NCBI GenBank assembly: GCA_964035575.1
Contig: OZ037850.1
Span: forward strand, 950,501-1,014,500
Length of the DNA stretch: 64,000 nt
Direction of reading: 5' to 3'
From: Rhynchopus sp. YZ270_cl-10
Taxonomy: Eukaryota > Euglenozoa > Diplonemea > Diplonemida > Diplonemidae
The notes under the pieces were generated by a model that was not told where the DNA came from, did not search any database, and saw nothing but the letters and a program-made list of their open reading frames with translations. Position 1 is the first letter of the stretch. The number at the start of each line of letters is the position of its first letter. Shown in pieces: positions 10,323-22,702 of this stretch. Made by a program: the position numbers and the translations under genes.

Positions 10323-10330
10323 GTTCAATT
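10323..10330 (+). repeat. Target-site duplication, left (GTTCAATT)
   Basis: Identical 8-mer to 11876-11883, directly flanking the 1,545-bp hAT-type element. Confidence 0.9.
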
Positions 10331-10595
10331 CAGGCCTAATGCTAACTTTGAGGGAGGGGGGAAAAAAGCGAACCGACCAGGGGTTAAGTTTGACCCGGTT
10401 TTCCGGTTTTGAAAACCGGGTTTTCCCGGTTTCCGGTTTTTTCAAAAAAAAAAAAAAAAATTGAGATTCGGGATTTTTGAAAACAAATTTTTTTTGGACC
10501 AGACCTGGACCGGACCTGAAGGAAGTCCGGTTCCCACCCACCCCCCCCCAGCAGCCCAACCTCCTCATATCGAGCAAGAATAAGGGATCGGCGAT

Positions 10596-10710
10596 CATAA
10601 AAAAGTAGCGTACCGTGGCTGCGCCTGTGGCGCAGCCAAAATTTATGAGCAGTAGCCCTACCATGCCATAGTTTGGCTGTGAAAATGTTCGATTTTATAT
10701 CACAGCTGTG
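10596..10710 (+). repeat. Module M arm, left copy
   Basis: Begins CATAAAAAAGTAGCGTACCG and runs through a GGCGCAGCC hairpin and CATAGTTTGGCTGT to TATATCACA. It is inverted relative to 11285-11445 and resembles 48971-49150. Confidence 0.8.
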
Positions 10711-11284
10711 AGGAGTATATTAACGCGTTTATTGGCGAAGAGCGACGCCTCAGTTACCTCCCCCTGGCGGATCTTTGTGCCGCACAAACACTGGCTATGG
10801 AAGTCAGAAAAAGTCGTTTAAAGAGCTGGTGGGTTTAGACCTGGGGCTGGGTAGAATTTTGGGGTCGCTGGCATTTTTTTGTGACTTTTCATCATTTTTT
10901 TTGTGTGGGTGGGAAAAACCGGAAAAAACCGGAAAAACCGGGATTTGGCGAAAAATAAAAGCTAACTTATCCGCTGGAACCGACGGAAAAAAAAAAAAAA
11001 AAACGAAAAAAAAAATTTCCCTCCGGGAAGGGGTCCAGGGTTTTCGCTTATCTTCATGAAAAAAATTTTTCCCCAAAATCGTGAAGATATGTCCAAAAAG
11101 GGGTCAAAAAAAATTTTTTCGCGCTCCGCGCGAAAGGTCCGTTCATTTCGCGTAAATACGTGATGACGTGGGATGGTAACGTACATCAAGAACCAAACCA
11201 ACCCTTTTCTCACGTTTTTCCACGTCAAGCCCTCGCATTAGGTTCTCTCTAGTGAACGAAACCTTCCCTCAGGACAAGAAGAAA

Positions 11285-11445
11285 CGGCGGTTGATATCAA
11301 AACTTTCTGGCGAAGCCACGGTACGCAACATTTCAAAATTTGTGACCTAAAACCGAACATTTTTACAGCCAAACTATGGTAGAGGTCTGTGGGCTGCCAG
11401 TTTTTGAGCTGCGCCGCAGGCGCACGGTAGGCTACTTTTTTAATG
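11285..11445 (-). repeat. Module M arm, right (inverted) copy
   Basis: Reverse complement begins CATTAAAAAAGTAGCCTACC and continues through TACCATAGTTTGGCTGTAAA to TTGCGTACCGTGGCTTCGCC. With the left arm it bounds 850 bp. The possible flanking 8-mers TCGGCGAT and CCGGCAAG match at only 5 of 8 positions. Confidence 0.8.
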
Positions 11446-11662
11446 CCGGCAAGGGGGGTGCATCATTGAGTCCCTGAAACAAGTCTCCATCGTCACCGCC
11501 ACCGCCATCGCAATCGCCATCTTCGCTTTCCTCTTTAACATCAACAGATGCAACACTGCTCTCTGTATCTTCAGAGATCAGAACTTCTCCAACACTCGAT
11601 GTCTCGTCGACTGACAGACCCTCCTCCTCCTCGAACCCAGTGGTGGGGGCCGCAGTATGCAC
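11432..11662 (-). other. Coding-like fragment inside the hAT element
   Basis: A - strand frame of 76 codons, GC-rich and acidic (EEEEGLSVDETSS, then DVKEESEDGDCDGGGG), stands out from the AT-rich surroundings. It looks like a piece of a host exon captured by the element, with a second, overlapping - strand frame (to 11811) holding more non-random protein sequence. It starts at a GTG, has a stop just upstream, and is not credible as a whole gene. Confidence 0.4.
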
Positions 11663-11875
11663 TGCTGTGTCCTTCTTTTAATCTCCTTTCCTCCTGAAGA
11701 TGCGGGCGCAGGTGCCCACATCTCCAGGACCAAGGTACCCACGGCATACCACAGGCAGAGAACCCCCCATCCCAAAAAACCCCCATTTTTAAGGGTGAAC
11801 CGACGAACCAACGGATAAATAAAAAAAATAATGAATAAAAGTGAACCGACGAACCAACGGTTAGCATTAGGCCTG

Positions 11876-11883
11876 GTTCAATT
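11876..11883 (+). repeat. Target-site duplication, right (GTTCAATT)
   Basis: Exact match to 10323-10330. Confidence 0.9.
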
Positions 11884-12893
11884 AATGGCATCACAAAAAA
11901 AAAAAAAACCAAAATGTAACATAACAACTTGTATTCTGTTTTCAAATTGGTTTTTTTTTTATTCAAAAAACCCAACCCCAACCTAAAAGGCAACCCCTTT
12001 TTTTCACGGTACTTTTGTACACTATAATCTGATTCAGTTTTTCTATTTTTTTTTTCTCATAAAAGCCGCTGTGAAGGGCTGAGGACGAACTACGTTAAAA
12101 CCTTCAATAGGGCTTTTCAGACAACATTGAGTACAAGACACATAAGTTACCCACTAAGATGGTGTGACGACGTGGTATCTACATCTCAGTCATTCAGACT
12201 GTCAAAAACAAATGTAAACAATTTACAATTCACCCACCTCGGTCGGGGGAAAAATAGCTTGAAAAGCTACCCGTAATGTGAAGGAAAAAAATTGGAATTT
12301 TTGGAGGAAAAAAAACGTGGGTAAGGGTGGTGGGTGCGGTCAAAAAAAAAAAAAATAATGCGAACGAGGGGAGAGAAAACAAGAGGCAACAAAAAGTTGC
12401 TTTTCTTTTTCTTCTGAAAAAAATAAATAAATTCAAGACATAATGCCATAGGTAAGATATCTGATACGCAACTTTCCCCACTTTTTTTTTAAATATTTTC
12501 TTTGTACCTGCGATAGGCTTTTTGAGCCAACGTTAGATACAGATGGTGAATACCAATCAATAGGTGTAAAGTGGTTGATGTTGTTACACAATTATCTTTC
12601 CTCAATGCTATAGAGATCAGTGGCACATTTGTTTTGTTTTTGTTTTTGTTTTTTTCCCCCCCAAGGCTTCACACATCGATGTGACGTTTGTATGGGTGTC
12701 GTTCGTTGTTTTTTTTTTTTTTTTTTTTGTATTTTTATTTCATTTTATTTTTGCAAAAACTGCACTGTTTTTTTGCAAACAGGTGAATAAAGCAAATGGG
12801 GTGGAGGTTTTCATCACCAAAACCTCTTGCGAGATCTCTGCCCACCACACTAATCAATTATTCGTTTTTTTTCTTCTTCTTCCTTTTTGTGCA

Positions 12894-12936
12894 AAGATGC
12901 ATTGTGCCTGTGAGGCCTCTTCATCTTTCACCTTTA
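12894..12936 (+). repeat. Motif A' copy
   Basis: AAAGATGCATTGTGCCTGTG, AGGCC, then TTCATCTTTCACCTTTAAG. A' is the sister family of A with a different 5' half. Confidence 0.6.
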
Positions 12937-13032
12937 AGTTTTTTTTAAGTTCCGTTCCATGAAGTGAGTGCTAGTTAGAGGCGAAAAACCTCTGTATTTT
13001 TCCACTTCGCAATACTTTCAATTTAACCCACA

Positions 13033-13075
13033 AGGTGACCTACGCACGAGAGGCTTTGGTTCCATCTTCTAAAAC
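13033..13075 (+). repeat. Motif A copy
   Basis: AGGTGACCTACGCACGAGAGG then CTTTGGTTCCATCTT; one extra base in the TTCATC box. Confidence 0.75.
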
Positions 13076-14497
13076 AACGTTTCTTTTAATCCACGCATCT
13101 TATCTCTATGCATTTCCTCCCCCAGTTCTACGTCTTCTCTCCTTCAATAGAAAGGGTTTATTTAACCCTCGAGGCCTTCACATACGGTCACTGCTATTAA
13201 CACATTCCCGTTCCCCAAAAGCGGGGGTGTGCTTTTTGAACAATCAAAAAACGACAGGAGAACCAAACAAATAGAAAGTATCAAGGGGACGGGGGGGAGT
13301 GATGCCAAAAAAAAAAAAAAGGAATATTCATCGTCAGACTAAAGTCAAAAAAATGGCGACTACTGGTAGGGGAAAATCCATATTGATTAGTGTTTTTTTA
13401 CGACTAATGTTACATCAGTAACACTATTAGTTTAGCGTTGGTTGTTATGGAGAGTAGGTTTGCTGGTAGTTTTTTCTTGATTAGTCCGTCGTGTGGTATA
13501 AAAAAAAATGCCCCATTCGGGTGAAACTGAGTAGAAATCACCTTTGGTTGGAGATTGTTGATGCAACAAGAACTCATTCTGTACGGACAAAAAAAAAATG
13601 CTTACCCCGGGGGGTAGGTGTTGTCGTCGCAAATAAAAAAAAACAGTTGTCGGTTTCACAATCGTATTCCTGCCGTATCTGAGAATGGGTGCGGAAGGGA
13701 AAAAAAAGAGTACAGACACATGCCAATGTTCATCCAGTTTTTTTTTATACGAAATTGGGGTTTTAAATTTTGTTGAAGAAAAGAAAAAGTAGCAAATCAT
13801 TCCACGCCACTTCATTTCCACTTTACTACGCCCAAAAAAAAAAAGAGTGAGTTTTCTTGCCGGAAAAAAAAAATAATTTTAAACAAAGCCAGCTTTTTCG
13901 TTGCGTCCCCTTTCTGCTTGCAAGGATCTCTCTAACGGTTTGGCCTGTTTTATTTTATTTTTCTAACACTCGGGTCACCTTAAATTTTATTTCTTTGACA
14001 TTTCCCCTGTTTACTGGCCAAAAAAAAACAAAAAAACTGGGTGACTTTTCTATCGGTGAACAGACACGGGGAACACAGGACAATTCGAAATATAGCAAAT
14101 TGTTTCAAAAATGTCTTTCGGTGAAACAGAACAAAGTCTGATCCAAACCGTCCTCCACCCCCCCCTTCCCATAGTGCCTTTGCACAACTGCTTTTTTTTT
14201 TTGTTGATGTTGTTTTCCCCTTGAACACTAACCATTTCTCTCTCTCTCTCTCTCTCGCTTCGTTTTATTGGCAAACAAGACTGTTGTCAGAATGGAAATA
14301 GAAACACCGATATACCTCGTTTTCTTTAACACTTTTTGTATTTTTTTTCCACACCTTCATTGGTGATTTTTTCTTTATTTTTGTGGATGTCAAAGAAACG
14401 TATACACGCCCTTGATCCGCGGAGATGCTGTGTCTTGTCCCCTGGACGCGTGTTACACACACCGCTCTTTTTCTCCGCATTTTTTTTTTTTTTTTTT

Positions 14498-14533
14498 GAG
14501 ATGCGTGCGTGAGAGGCACGTTCATCTTTCTAA
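14498..14533 (+). repeat. Motif A' copy
   Basis: GAGATGCGTGCGTGAGAGGC then ACGTTCATCTTTCTAATTT, followed by a T tract. Confidence 0.75.
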
Positions 14534-16330
14534 TTTTTTTTTTTCTCATTTTACATCTCCATTCACTACTGTACAACAACGCCAAAAAAAACAAAAAGTG
14601 AAAAAAAAAAATGTACTAAACGGTGGTGGCATTTTTCAAAAAGAAAATGCCCAGTTATGTACATTTTTTTTTTTTTCGTTCGGAAAGCCAAGCAGTTTTA
14701 TAATTTCAGGTAGGCCAAAAGCCAAACACCTGTGGCCTCAATTTTCTCTCTCTCTCTCTTTCTTTGGGTTTTTTTTTATTTTCTCTCTCTCTCCCTCACT
14801 CCCTCCCTCTCCCTCTCTCTTGTTACCATACAGTGGTATTCTAGCCTGCTCTTACCCCATACCCCTCCTTGTTTGATTTTATAATGGGTCGTAAAAGGGT
14901 CTTATATAAGCTAACTCTCGAGCAGAGGTCATGCTTTTTTTTTTTTCTTGAGAATTTCATCTGAGTTGTGAGCGCGTTTTTTCATTATTTTAGTGAGAAC
15001 ATTGCCACCTTTTTCGGAAGAAATATGATTTTTTTTTTTGAGAAGAGTGCCATTGTCTCGGGTGATATAATCGGGTTAATAGATTCACGGAGAGACACAA
15101 AGGGAGGATCTCCGTTGCAAAAAAAAAAAAACCCCATTTTTTTATTATTATTTCTCTCAGTGTTCTGCGTTCTGTCATGGTGTCCGGTGAGCTGTTTTGC
15201 GATTTTTAAAACATTTCTCTTTTCTCCGGTCCGATCCAGGCGCTTCCACTTTCCAACCTTTCGTCATTATTTTTCCATTTCTCTCTCTTCCTCCCTATTT
15301 GTGGATTCTGTCACTTTTTTGTGCTTTCATCCGGATGGCTGGCATCAGTGGGTCAGGTGCCTGCATCAATAACTATTCCTTTTTTTTGTCTATTTGGGAT
15401 TTTATTTTTCACCCATTTCTTCGTGCGATTTAAAAAAGCAAAGTGCCTTATTGACAAAAACAAGAAAAAAAACCCCCCAAAATGGGTGAGGGTGGCAGCC
15501 AAAAAATTCCCAGGAGTGTGCCACAAAAGTCAAATTTTCTTTTCTCTCAAAAAAGAACGTACCATCTTAACTCTGTTGGATTGTTCACATTTGACAGCCC
15601 TCCCTTCGCCCCCCCTTCCGAACTTTTTTAATCTTTTTAAAAATACCATAATTTCTTCCGATACAAGTATTGACCAAAACCAACATTTTTTTCAGTGTCT
15701 GCGTTCCATGAACGGTAAGGCGTTTCCAACATTCTCTTTTTTTCAGAAAACTTTATTTTGTGTGCGTATGTGAACCGACACTACTCGGCTCGCAACATAG
15801 CAAAGGGAGAATTAGAATCAGAGCCAGAATCACACGTTCTTTTTTTTTTTACTTTGAAATCTGTAACAGGCTTCTTTTGTGAGAAAAATCAAGAACAGAA
15901 AAATATCCCCTAAGTGCACAGCCCAAGCAAGCCTAGAACGCCTTTTTTTTTTTTAAATACTATTTTGTCTCTCATCTCTGCCGTGCCATTGCCTGTCTTG
16001 TCAGCATTTTGGTAGAGAAGGAACACTTGCTCTCAAGTTTATTTTTCATCGGCAAATGTGTGGACAAAGATACTTCCCCAATTCACTTCGGGGGAAAATA
16101 GTGGCGATCAGGTTTTGTTTTGCTGCAGGTATGGAGGGGGGGTATGCTCAGTAGCTGAGCAGTGTTTGCGTGAAGAGGAAAAGAAGGAGAAAAAAAAACT
16201 ATTTGAAGTGCATCCTCTTTTGAGGCAACACCCAAATCCATTCTTCAGCAAATTTAAAAAAAAAAAATCAGTGTGTGCGTTTTTTCCCTCCCTTTTTCTG
16301 TACGTTTCTGCTTATTTGGGGGGTTTCTTG

Positions 16331-16371
16331 AGGTGACTAAGCACTGCGAGGCTTAGGTTCATCTTACCAAC
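16331..16371 (+). repeat. Motif A copy, followed by motif B
   Basis: AGGTGACTAAGCACTGCGAG, GCTTAGGTTCATCTTACC. A T tract and then a motif B box (TGCGTCC...ATTTGCACTTTCAA, about 16404-16434) follow, the same A-then-B order as near 26.5 and 31.6 kb. Confidence 0.9.
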
Positions 16372-16692
16372 CTTTTCCTTTTTTTTTTTTTTTGTTGGTG
16401 CTTGCGTCCGTCGAGACATTTGCACTTTCAAATCCACTATTGCGACAAAAAAAATTTTCCTCTCTTAGAGTGTGGGAGCCCGTTTACGGTGCACTTGTAC
16501 CCCCTATCCTGTGACAGATGGGTACAAACACCATATTTTTCCTCTCTCTTATTCCAAAACCAACAAAAAAAAAAAAAAAACGGGAATGTCGTATACAAAT
16601 GGGTCAAGTTCCTTAATGGATTGATCATTTTTTCCTTCTTTGTAGACGACATTTTACAATACACATTCATATTTTCGACTTTACCTTGGGCA

Positions 16693-16733
16693 AGGTGACT
16701 GAGTACATGAGACTTAGGTTCATCTAACCAAAC
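16693..16733 (+). repeat. Motif A copy with compensatory stem change
   Basis: The stem arms read CTGAGT and ACTTAG. The base pair that is C-G in the consensus is T-A here, so pairing is kept. Confidence 0.85.
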
Positions 16734-19700
16734 TTTACATCACCATTTTTCTTTTTTTTTTTGCAACCAAATACCGGTCGGGTTAATACAGTATGCACGA
16801 GAGGCAACTTCATGAAGTTTGCTCAAAGATCTGACCGTAAATGCCTACCCTAGTCCCGACCGGAGGTCAAATAAATATTCCCCCTTTTTTTTTTTTGTTT
16901 TTACATCTGAGTTGTCAGAGTCAGGAAGAGATTGGCTTCTCTGGCTCTTCTGGGGCGTGATGTACCTTCTCAGTGAGGAAATACAGTCACAGCCCTGGAT
17001 CACATATTCTCTCATTTGTATCATACACACGACGCTCGTAAACGAACGAAAAAAAACCGCAAAAAACAAAACTGAATACCAATACAGCTCCACCCAATTG
17101 GGTTAAGCTATCTAGGCGTGTCTTTTTGACCAAAGCCTATACGGAGCACCCCGAAAAACCTATGTTATTTGATGTAAAAATGCGTGGAGCTCACACGAGA
17201 AAAAAGCGAGGTGTCTGCACGTTAGTCAATTATTCAAAAAAAGTTTTTTTTTTAAAATAAAATTGCGCTTCTGGACAGCCCTTTCTGTGTCCACTTGTCT
17301 TTTTTTTAGGCTTAAGTAGCCCAATCTTAACTTCATTACAACGTGTTGTGCGCCAATATGGCACGCACACTTTACAAACTGCTTTTTTTTGTACAAACGG
17401 CTTCCACTTTAGAAAATGTCACATTATGTTGTGGTCAAAACAAAGGTGGTTGGTTTGTAACTATTTTTAAGCAATTTTAAAACAACAAACAACCGCGCGA
17501 AATTTATGTTATTTTCCCTTTTTCATTCTGGTTTTTTTCTTCATGTCTGAATTTAGAAAAAAATCCGCTATAGAACCCTTTTGTGTATTCATTGATTACA
17601 TGTAATAATGTAACAGAAGAAAGTGTTTTTTTCTCAAATACAAAAGAAAAACAAAGGTCAAGACAAAAAAAGAAAAGCCAATTTTTTTGTACTATTTTTT
17701 TTTTTTGTCTCGTCTCCGCTACTCTGTTGGAGGTGAAGAGTGTATCGCATCTATGCGATTATATTCTTTGCCTTCTGGTGCATTAGTTGCAAATGGTTGA
17801 AACCTGACATTTCTTGGCAGGTGAATGCCTGCTGCAATAAAAAACACTGCGCCTTTACATTTACAACATCAAAAACTTTCAACATTTCATCAACAAAAAA
17901 TATTGTTGCTACATTTTTTGTTTGTGTATTTTTTTTTTTTCCTTCCAAAATATTCATTTCTCCCTCACCCAATTACTGAATCGCTGATACGGCACATTTT
18001 TTTTTTTTTTTTTAAACCAGGATTTTTGGTCAAATAAAATAACGTCAGCAAGCTGTGTGCATTTCTCTTTCTCTCTCTTCCTCTCTTTACTTATTTTTTT
18101 GCGAGGGGTTCTTCCATCTTCTGGAAAAAAAAATGCCTTTAGGTGATATTGTATAGGAGGCAAGGTGGGAAAAAAAAGCAATGTACACCCCCTCTCATTG
18201 CAGAACAATCGGGTCCATCGGGCCATCGAAAAAATGCAGATGAAATTCACAAAAAAATAAAGATACCCTCGTTTGTTGGCCTCAAATGTTGCATAATCTA
18301 CAAGCAAAATATACAGCCATTTTTTTTTTCCCCCCCACTCTTCTTCCCCACCCCAAATGCGAGATTAATTTTTTTTTTTTTTTTTTTTGGAAATTTTTTT
18401 TTTTCCTTTTTGGCTTCATTCGTCACTTTTTACCCTGCTATTTATACAAATGCAGGGGAGATAGAGGACGGGATTGTCAAAAAAAAGGGGCTAACTGGGA
18501 CTTATCTCTCAGCCCCTTACATTGCCGAGAAAGGAAGAAATGTGATAGGTGGATGAGGGGGGAGGGAGGGACTCTCGTTGTCTCAGGTAAAACGCTCGCC
18601 AAGCTCCTCCAGCGATTGTGTTCCCCCCCACCCCCTTCTCCGGTTCTTTTCACACAATAGATGCAAAAAAAACACCAAAAAAAATACCGCATCCTTTGTT
18701 TTCTTCCCTCAAAACGGTAAAACCTCCAGTTTCTTTCGAGTGTCTTCTTTTTTGTTTCTCAAAACGGCACATTGTTTGTGTTCTTATTGTTAGTGTAAAT
18801 GGGTATTCTCCACCAAAGTTGTTCAAGATTACCCCCTCTTTTTTTCCTAATTTGCGTGAATGTTTTAATATTATTTTTGATAAAGTGACGACAGTATTCG
18901 TCCCTTCTTGGGCCAAAAAAAAGAGGAAAAAAACGCCCACAAAAAAACAAAATAATCCTTCCCATGTATACCCTGGGAAATGGAGTCCTTTGAAAGGTAG
19001 ATGGGGTCGTCCCCTACCTTTTTAAAAAAAACCTCGAGGGGGGGTGGGGAGTCCCCCCCAAAAAAATTATCTAGGGGGAAAAAAAATACAAACGTATTTT
19101 TTGAACCCCTCCCTTTTCCACCCAAAGAGCAAAACCACTGTAATATCCCTCCATCCCATCCCATCCCATCCCACCCCCTTTCCCAATCGAAACAAACACC
19201 CCTGATCCAAACTTCCCATTTTCTATTTTTCCCCCCTCCCTTTTAAAAGGTGTGCTATACCTAAGCTCAGTTCATCTTTTTTTGGTGTGATTTTCCACCT
19301 TTTTTTTGGTGTATGTGAGGGGGGTTTTATGTGTTTCTTTTTTCGGGATAGAAAGAATTCAAAAAACAAAACAAACAAACCGATATTTGAAACCTTTGGT
19401 GGGGTGCTGGAGGACGTGTTTCTCATGTTGCACGTTCTGTGTTCTATTCCGGTGTTGGATCGCTCTAAGAATTTGATGGGAGGAGGAAAACGATAGCGCC
19501 GGACAACGCAGACTGCTTGCGTGGCATGCTCCACTGTTTCAACGGATTTTTTTTTTGTTGGAATAGTGTAGTTTTCCACCCTATGCAAGCTCCACCTGTC
19601 TTTTTTTTTTTTTGACACAAAATGGTATTGTTTGCCAACCAGTTTTTCATCTCTCCCCACGAGAAAAAAGGGTTTGGGGAGGGGTTTGGGTGGGTGTGTA

Positions 19701-20224
19701 TGTTTTTTCTTTCTTCTCTTCGAAAAGTATTTTTCAGTATTTGCTAATTTCTGTAATGGACCTCATTTTTTTTTTTTTTCTTTTTGTATTCGTGTTTGCA
19801 TCATAGAGGTGCTTGCACTGAATTCTTGCAGAATTTTGTCAACCCTTCCCTTCTCTCTTTCTTCACTCTTCTTTTTCTCTATCCGAATTTTTCAACGAGA
19901 ACGATGCCTCTCTTTGCAATCTGTTGCGATTAGAAGCCTGTCACCTTCCATTTCCCTCGGGATGTGGGGAAAAAAGAAAAAAAAAAATATTTCGTTGAAA
20001 TGTGCGATCAGCGTTTGACAAATAAATTCACCTTTTGGTTTCGTTGCAAAATAAAATAAAAAAAGAAAACAATACCACCTTTTCCCATCTTCCCCACCCC
20101 TCTCCCTTTTTGTCTCGTGAAAACAGTCTTTCCCTCTCTCTTGTGGCATTTTTTGGTACAACGACAGACCTCTTTCCTTCAAAACACCCACATTGCGAAA
20201 AATTAATCTCTGCCTCTTTCTTCT

Positions 20225-20257
<33 letters not shown>

Positions 20258-20361
20258 TTTTTTTTATTATACCTTCTATTCAGTAGAATAGTTAGTATAT
20301 GAAACAGTTTTTTTTTTTTTTGTAAACTTAGGAGCAGATGTAATTGGGGGGTAGGGTAGGT

Positions 20362-20386
20362 GGGGGGGGGGGGGGGGGGGGGGGGG
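20362..20386 (+). repeat. Homopolymer G run of 25
   Basis: Uninterrupted G tract preceded by GGGGGGTAGGGTAGG; potential G-quadruplex if transcribed. Confidence 0.9.
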
Positions 20387-20700
20387 TGTACGTGTCACAG
20401 GTGAAGGATGTTCATTTTTTTATAAAGAAACCCCTTTTTTTCCCCCTCATAAAACCCTATTCAATCCCTTCTCTCCCACTCCCCCCCTTATCTTCCCAAT
20501 GTGAATCAAACCAGCCAGTTTATCAATCATCAAAAATTCCTATGCCCCTCTCCCCCCTTTCCCCCCTCACACCAGCGTATTTTCAATGAATCCAAATAAG
20601 AAAATGATATAAAGTGAGTCGTTTCAAACTCGATGAAAATGCAAACACAATTAGTGTCGTTCCATGAGAGTCTAAATTACCTTTTTGTGCAGTCCCTCTC

Positions 20701-20730
20701 AAGCATGAACTCAGGTTCATCTTAGCAAAA
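20701..20730 (+). repeat. Motif A copy, partial
   Basis: AAGCATGAACTCAGGTTCAT then CTTAGC; the 5' GGTGACT part is missing. Confidence 0.6.
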
Positions 20731-20832
20731 AAAGATTCTCTTTCCCCCCCCTTTTTATGTTGATAAAAGGTGAATTTCACCTGTCCTTTGTTTTCAAAAA
20801 AAAATAACAGTGACGTAAAGTGTATTTAGTAT

Positions 20833-20890
20833 AGTGGAGCACACTCTAGGGTGGCTACACTAATACAACAAAATTTTCAAAAAAAAAAAA
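20833..20890 (+). repeat. Motif D copy
   Basis: TATAGTGGAGCACACTCTAG then GGCTACACTAATACAACAAA and an A run. Closest relative is 49575-49636. Confidence 0.7.
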
Positions 20891-21750
20891 TTGCGCGTTC
20901 TTTTTTTTAAAGCCCTGTTCTTTATGATTACATTATTTTTACTCTTTTATTAGACAAATGAATGCATCACTCATTTAATTGCAACGTACACCAAATAGGG
21001 GATTAGTAAGAACAAAATTCCATCAAAATTTCATACCCCTTTTTTATACCCATTACCCAAGTTGTTCCACGGTTGTTTCCTCTGATGTTGCTTTACCAAA
21101 ACCCGAACAAAAGGCTCACGATGGATTCCGATTATTTTTTTTTTTTTTTGCGAATTCTTTTTTCTTTTTATTTTCTGGGCCTTGCAATGATAGGTGTTAG
21201 GCCCGAGCTTCCTTTGAAACAAAGAATTAAAAGAGGAATGGGTGTGTACATTAACGGGTACCAGCATCACCTGCGAGCACTGCATTCCCTTAACCGGGAA
21301 GGGGGTTTTGTTCAATGGCGCCCATTCCTCGTCAGTGCTCCCTTTTGCCATGCTACAGCATGCAAAACATACTTCACTATGTGATACATAAATATTGAAG
21401 CTTTTACTACATCCACCTTTTGTCAAAAAGACATTGCCAAAAAAGTTATCAGTGTCAAGCGCATATTTCTGTTGGTATTACATTAAAGATGTGCGTGTCA
21501 GAGATTTTTATTGTTATTTGTGTTATCTTTAGAAGTTGTGTGCCCGCGAGGTCCACGCATCCTTTAAGTTTATTTCAAAAGTGTTGTATTATGTTGTGTG
21601 GGGTCTCTCTGTGATCTTAAAGCATAGATATGGCCCTTCACATTTCATTTTTTTTTATTGTTTACCCATTTTGCGAAAAAAACAAAAATATTAACCACAG
21701 CCCCCCCAAATGTATCCCATTAAAGATTTGATCCCCTCATGTACTTTTTA

Positions 21751-21790
21751 AGGTGACTAAGCATGAGAGGCTTAGGTTCATCTTACAAAA
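21751..21790 (+). repeat. Motif A copy (near consensus)
   Basis: AGGTGACTAAGCATGAGAGG, CTTAGGTTCATCTTAC; perfect 6-bp stem. Confidence 0.9.
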
Positions 21791-22534
21791 AAATTCTCTT
21801 TTTTTTTTTCTCTCTTTTCTCTTTCTTCCTACCCCCGACGTTAGCATAATTACGTCTTTTTTTTTTTGCGAAAAAAAAAATATTATTTGCGTTGCATTTA
21901 TTCGCGCAGAGACCTTTGAAAGGAGATTTGCTCACCCTGGGCTCTTCCCTTTTATCCCAGCATTTTTATCTTACTTATCTACACGCAAAAACACACAGAC
22001 GGCTTTTTGATCACTGTGTCAATGAGGTACTTTCTGTTCGGAGTTCCTTTGTAGAAAAATGGGAAAAAAACAAAAATTCTTTTTCTTGGGGATGCTGCCG
22101 TGATTGCTATCTGACAGCCTCCTCCCCTCCCACCCAAATATATTAGCATCGGTTGGTTAGAGAAAAGGAAGTTGTATTTGCGCTTCCCCCCCTTGTGGTT
22201 TGACTGCAGACCCTTTGCTTTCCACTGAGGTGTGGTAAGGATGGGTTCGTTGATACAACAAAACATGCAGCAAACCCATGAAAAAAAAAAACTACCATTT
22301 TGTCCTCCACCGAGACTGAACAACTGCACCCCCTTATTTGAAAGCTATCTTTCAAAAAAGACTTTATAAACCCCCCCCCTCAGATTTGAATCTTTTTTCT
22401 CTTGTAACGTTGAAAATCTGCATCAGGGTATCTTTTTGTAATGAAAAGCATTTTTTCCTTCGATGTACCCTTTACTTGAATGATATAGCGTCCGTGCGAC
22501 CCATTCACTGTCAAGTTGTTTTCTTTGTCTTTTT

Positions 22535-22607
22535 AAACCTTGAAGTAATGTGTGTTCACATATTACTTCAAGGTTTACATATACTTTCAATTCTGTGAAC
22601 TGAAAGT
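22535..22607. repeat. Double hairpin
   Basis: AAACCTTGAAGTAAT (22535-22549) pairs perfectly with ATTACTTCAAGGTTT (22562-22576). A second stem ACTTTCA/TGAAAGT (22583-22589 with 22601-22607) follows at once. It could be a transcript-end structure, a foldback or a small-RNA precursor. Confidence 0.75.
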
Positions 22608-22674
22608 AACTTAGTATTGGTCTATTTTTCCCTCAAAGATATGTCCTCAAAAGGACGCATTTAATCAGTTTTTT

Positions 22675-22702
22675 AGGTGACTTAGGTTCATCTTGCACAA
22701 CT
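22675..22702 (+). repeat. Motif A copy lacking the stem's 5' arm
   Basis: AGGTGACTTAGGTTCATCTT: an internal deletion joins AGGTGA directly to CTTAGG. Confidence 0.75.

Larger units (their letters stand above)
8176..10330. other. Gene-free AT-rich stretch
   Basis: No coding potential seen on either strand. It has frequent T and A tracts of 8-15, one clear motif A copy (8967-9006), one degenerate copy (9869-9904), and a short TG run at 10132-10149. Confidence 0.6.
10331..11875. mobile_element. Non-autonomous hAT-type element, 1,545 bp
   Basis: It starts CAGGCCTAATGCTAAC (10331-10346) and ends with the perfect inverted copy (11860-11875), flanked by the 8-bp direct repeat GTTCAATT. Ends beginning CAGG and 8-bp duplications are the hallmark of the hAT superfamily. 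Sub-terminal repeats of GAACCGAC/GAACCAACGG occur near both ends, notably a 20-bp unit twice at 11797-11816 and 11841-11860. No transposase ORF is visible, so it would need one in trans. Inside lie an 850-bp inverted-arm structure and a GC-rich coding-like segment on the - strand. Confidence 0.9.
11884..16330. other. Gene-free AT-rich stretch
   Basis: No supported gene. It contains motif A at 13033-13075, motif A' at 12894-12936 and 14498-14533, a TC run at 14237-14256, and many T/A tracts. A 60-bp stretch at 15320-15382 resembles 29083-29145, sharing GTGCTTTCATC and GTGCCTG(C/A)ATCAATAA. Confidence 0.55.
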
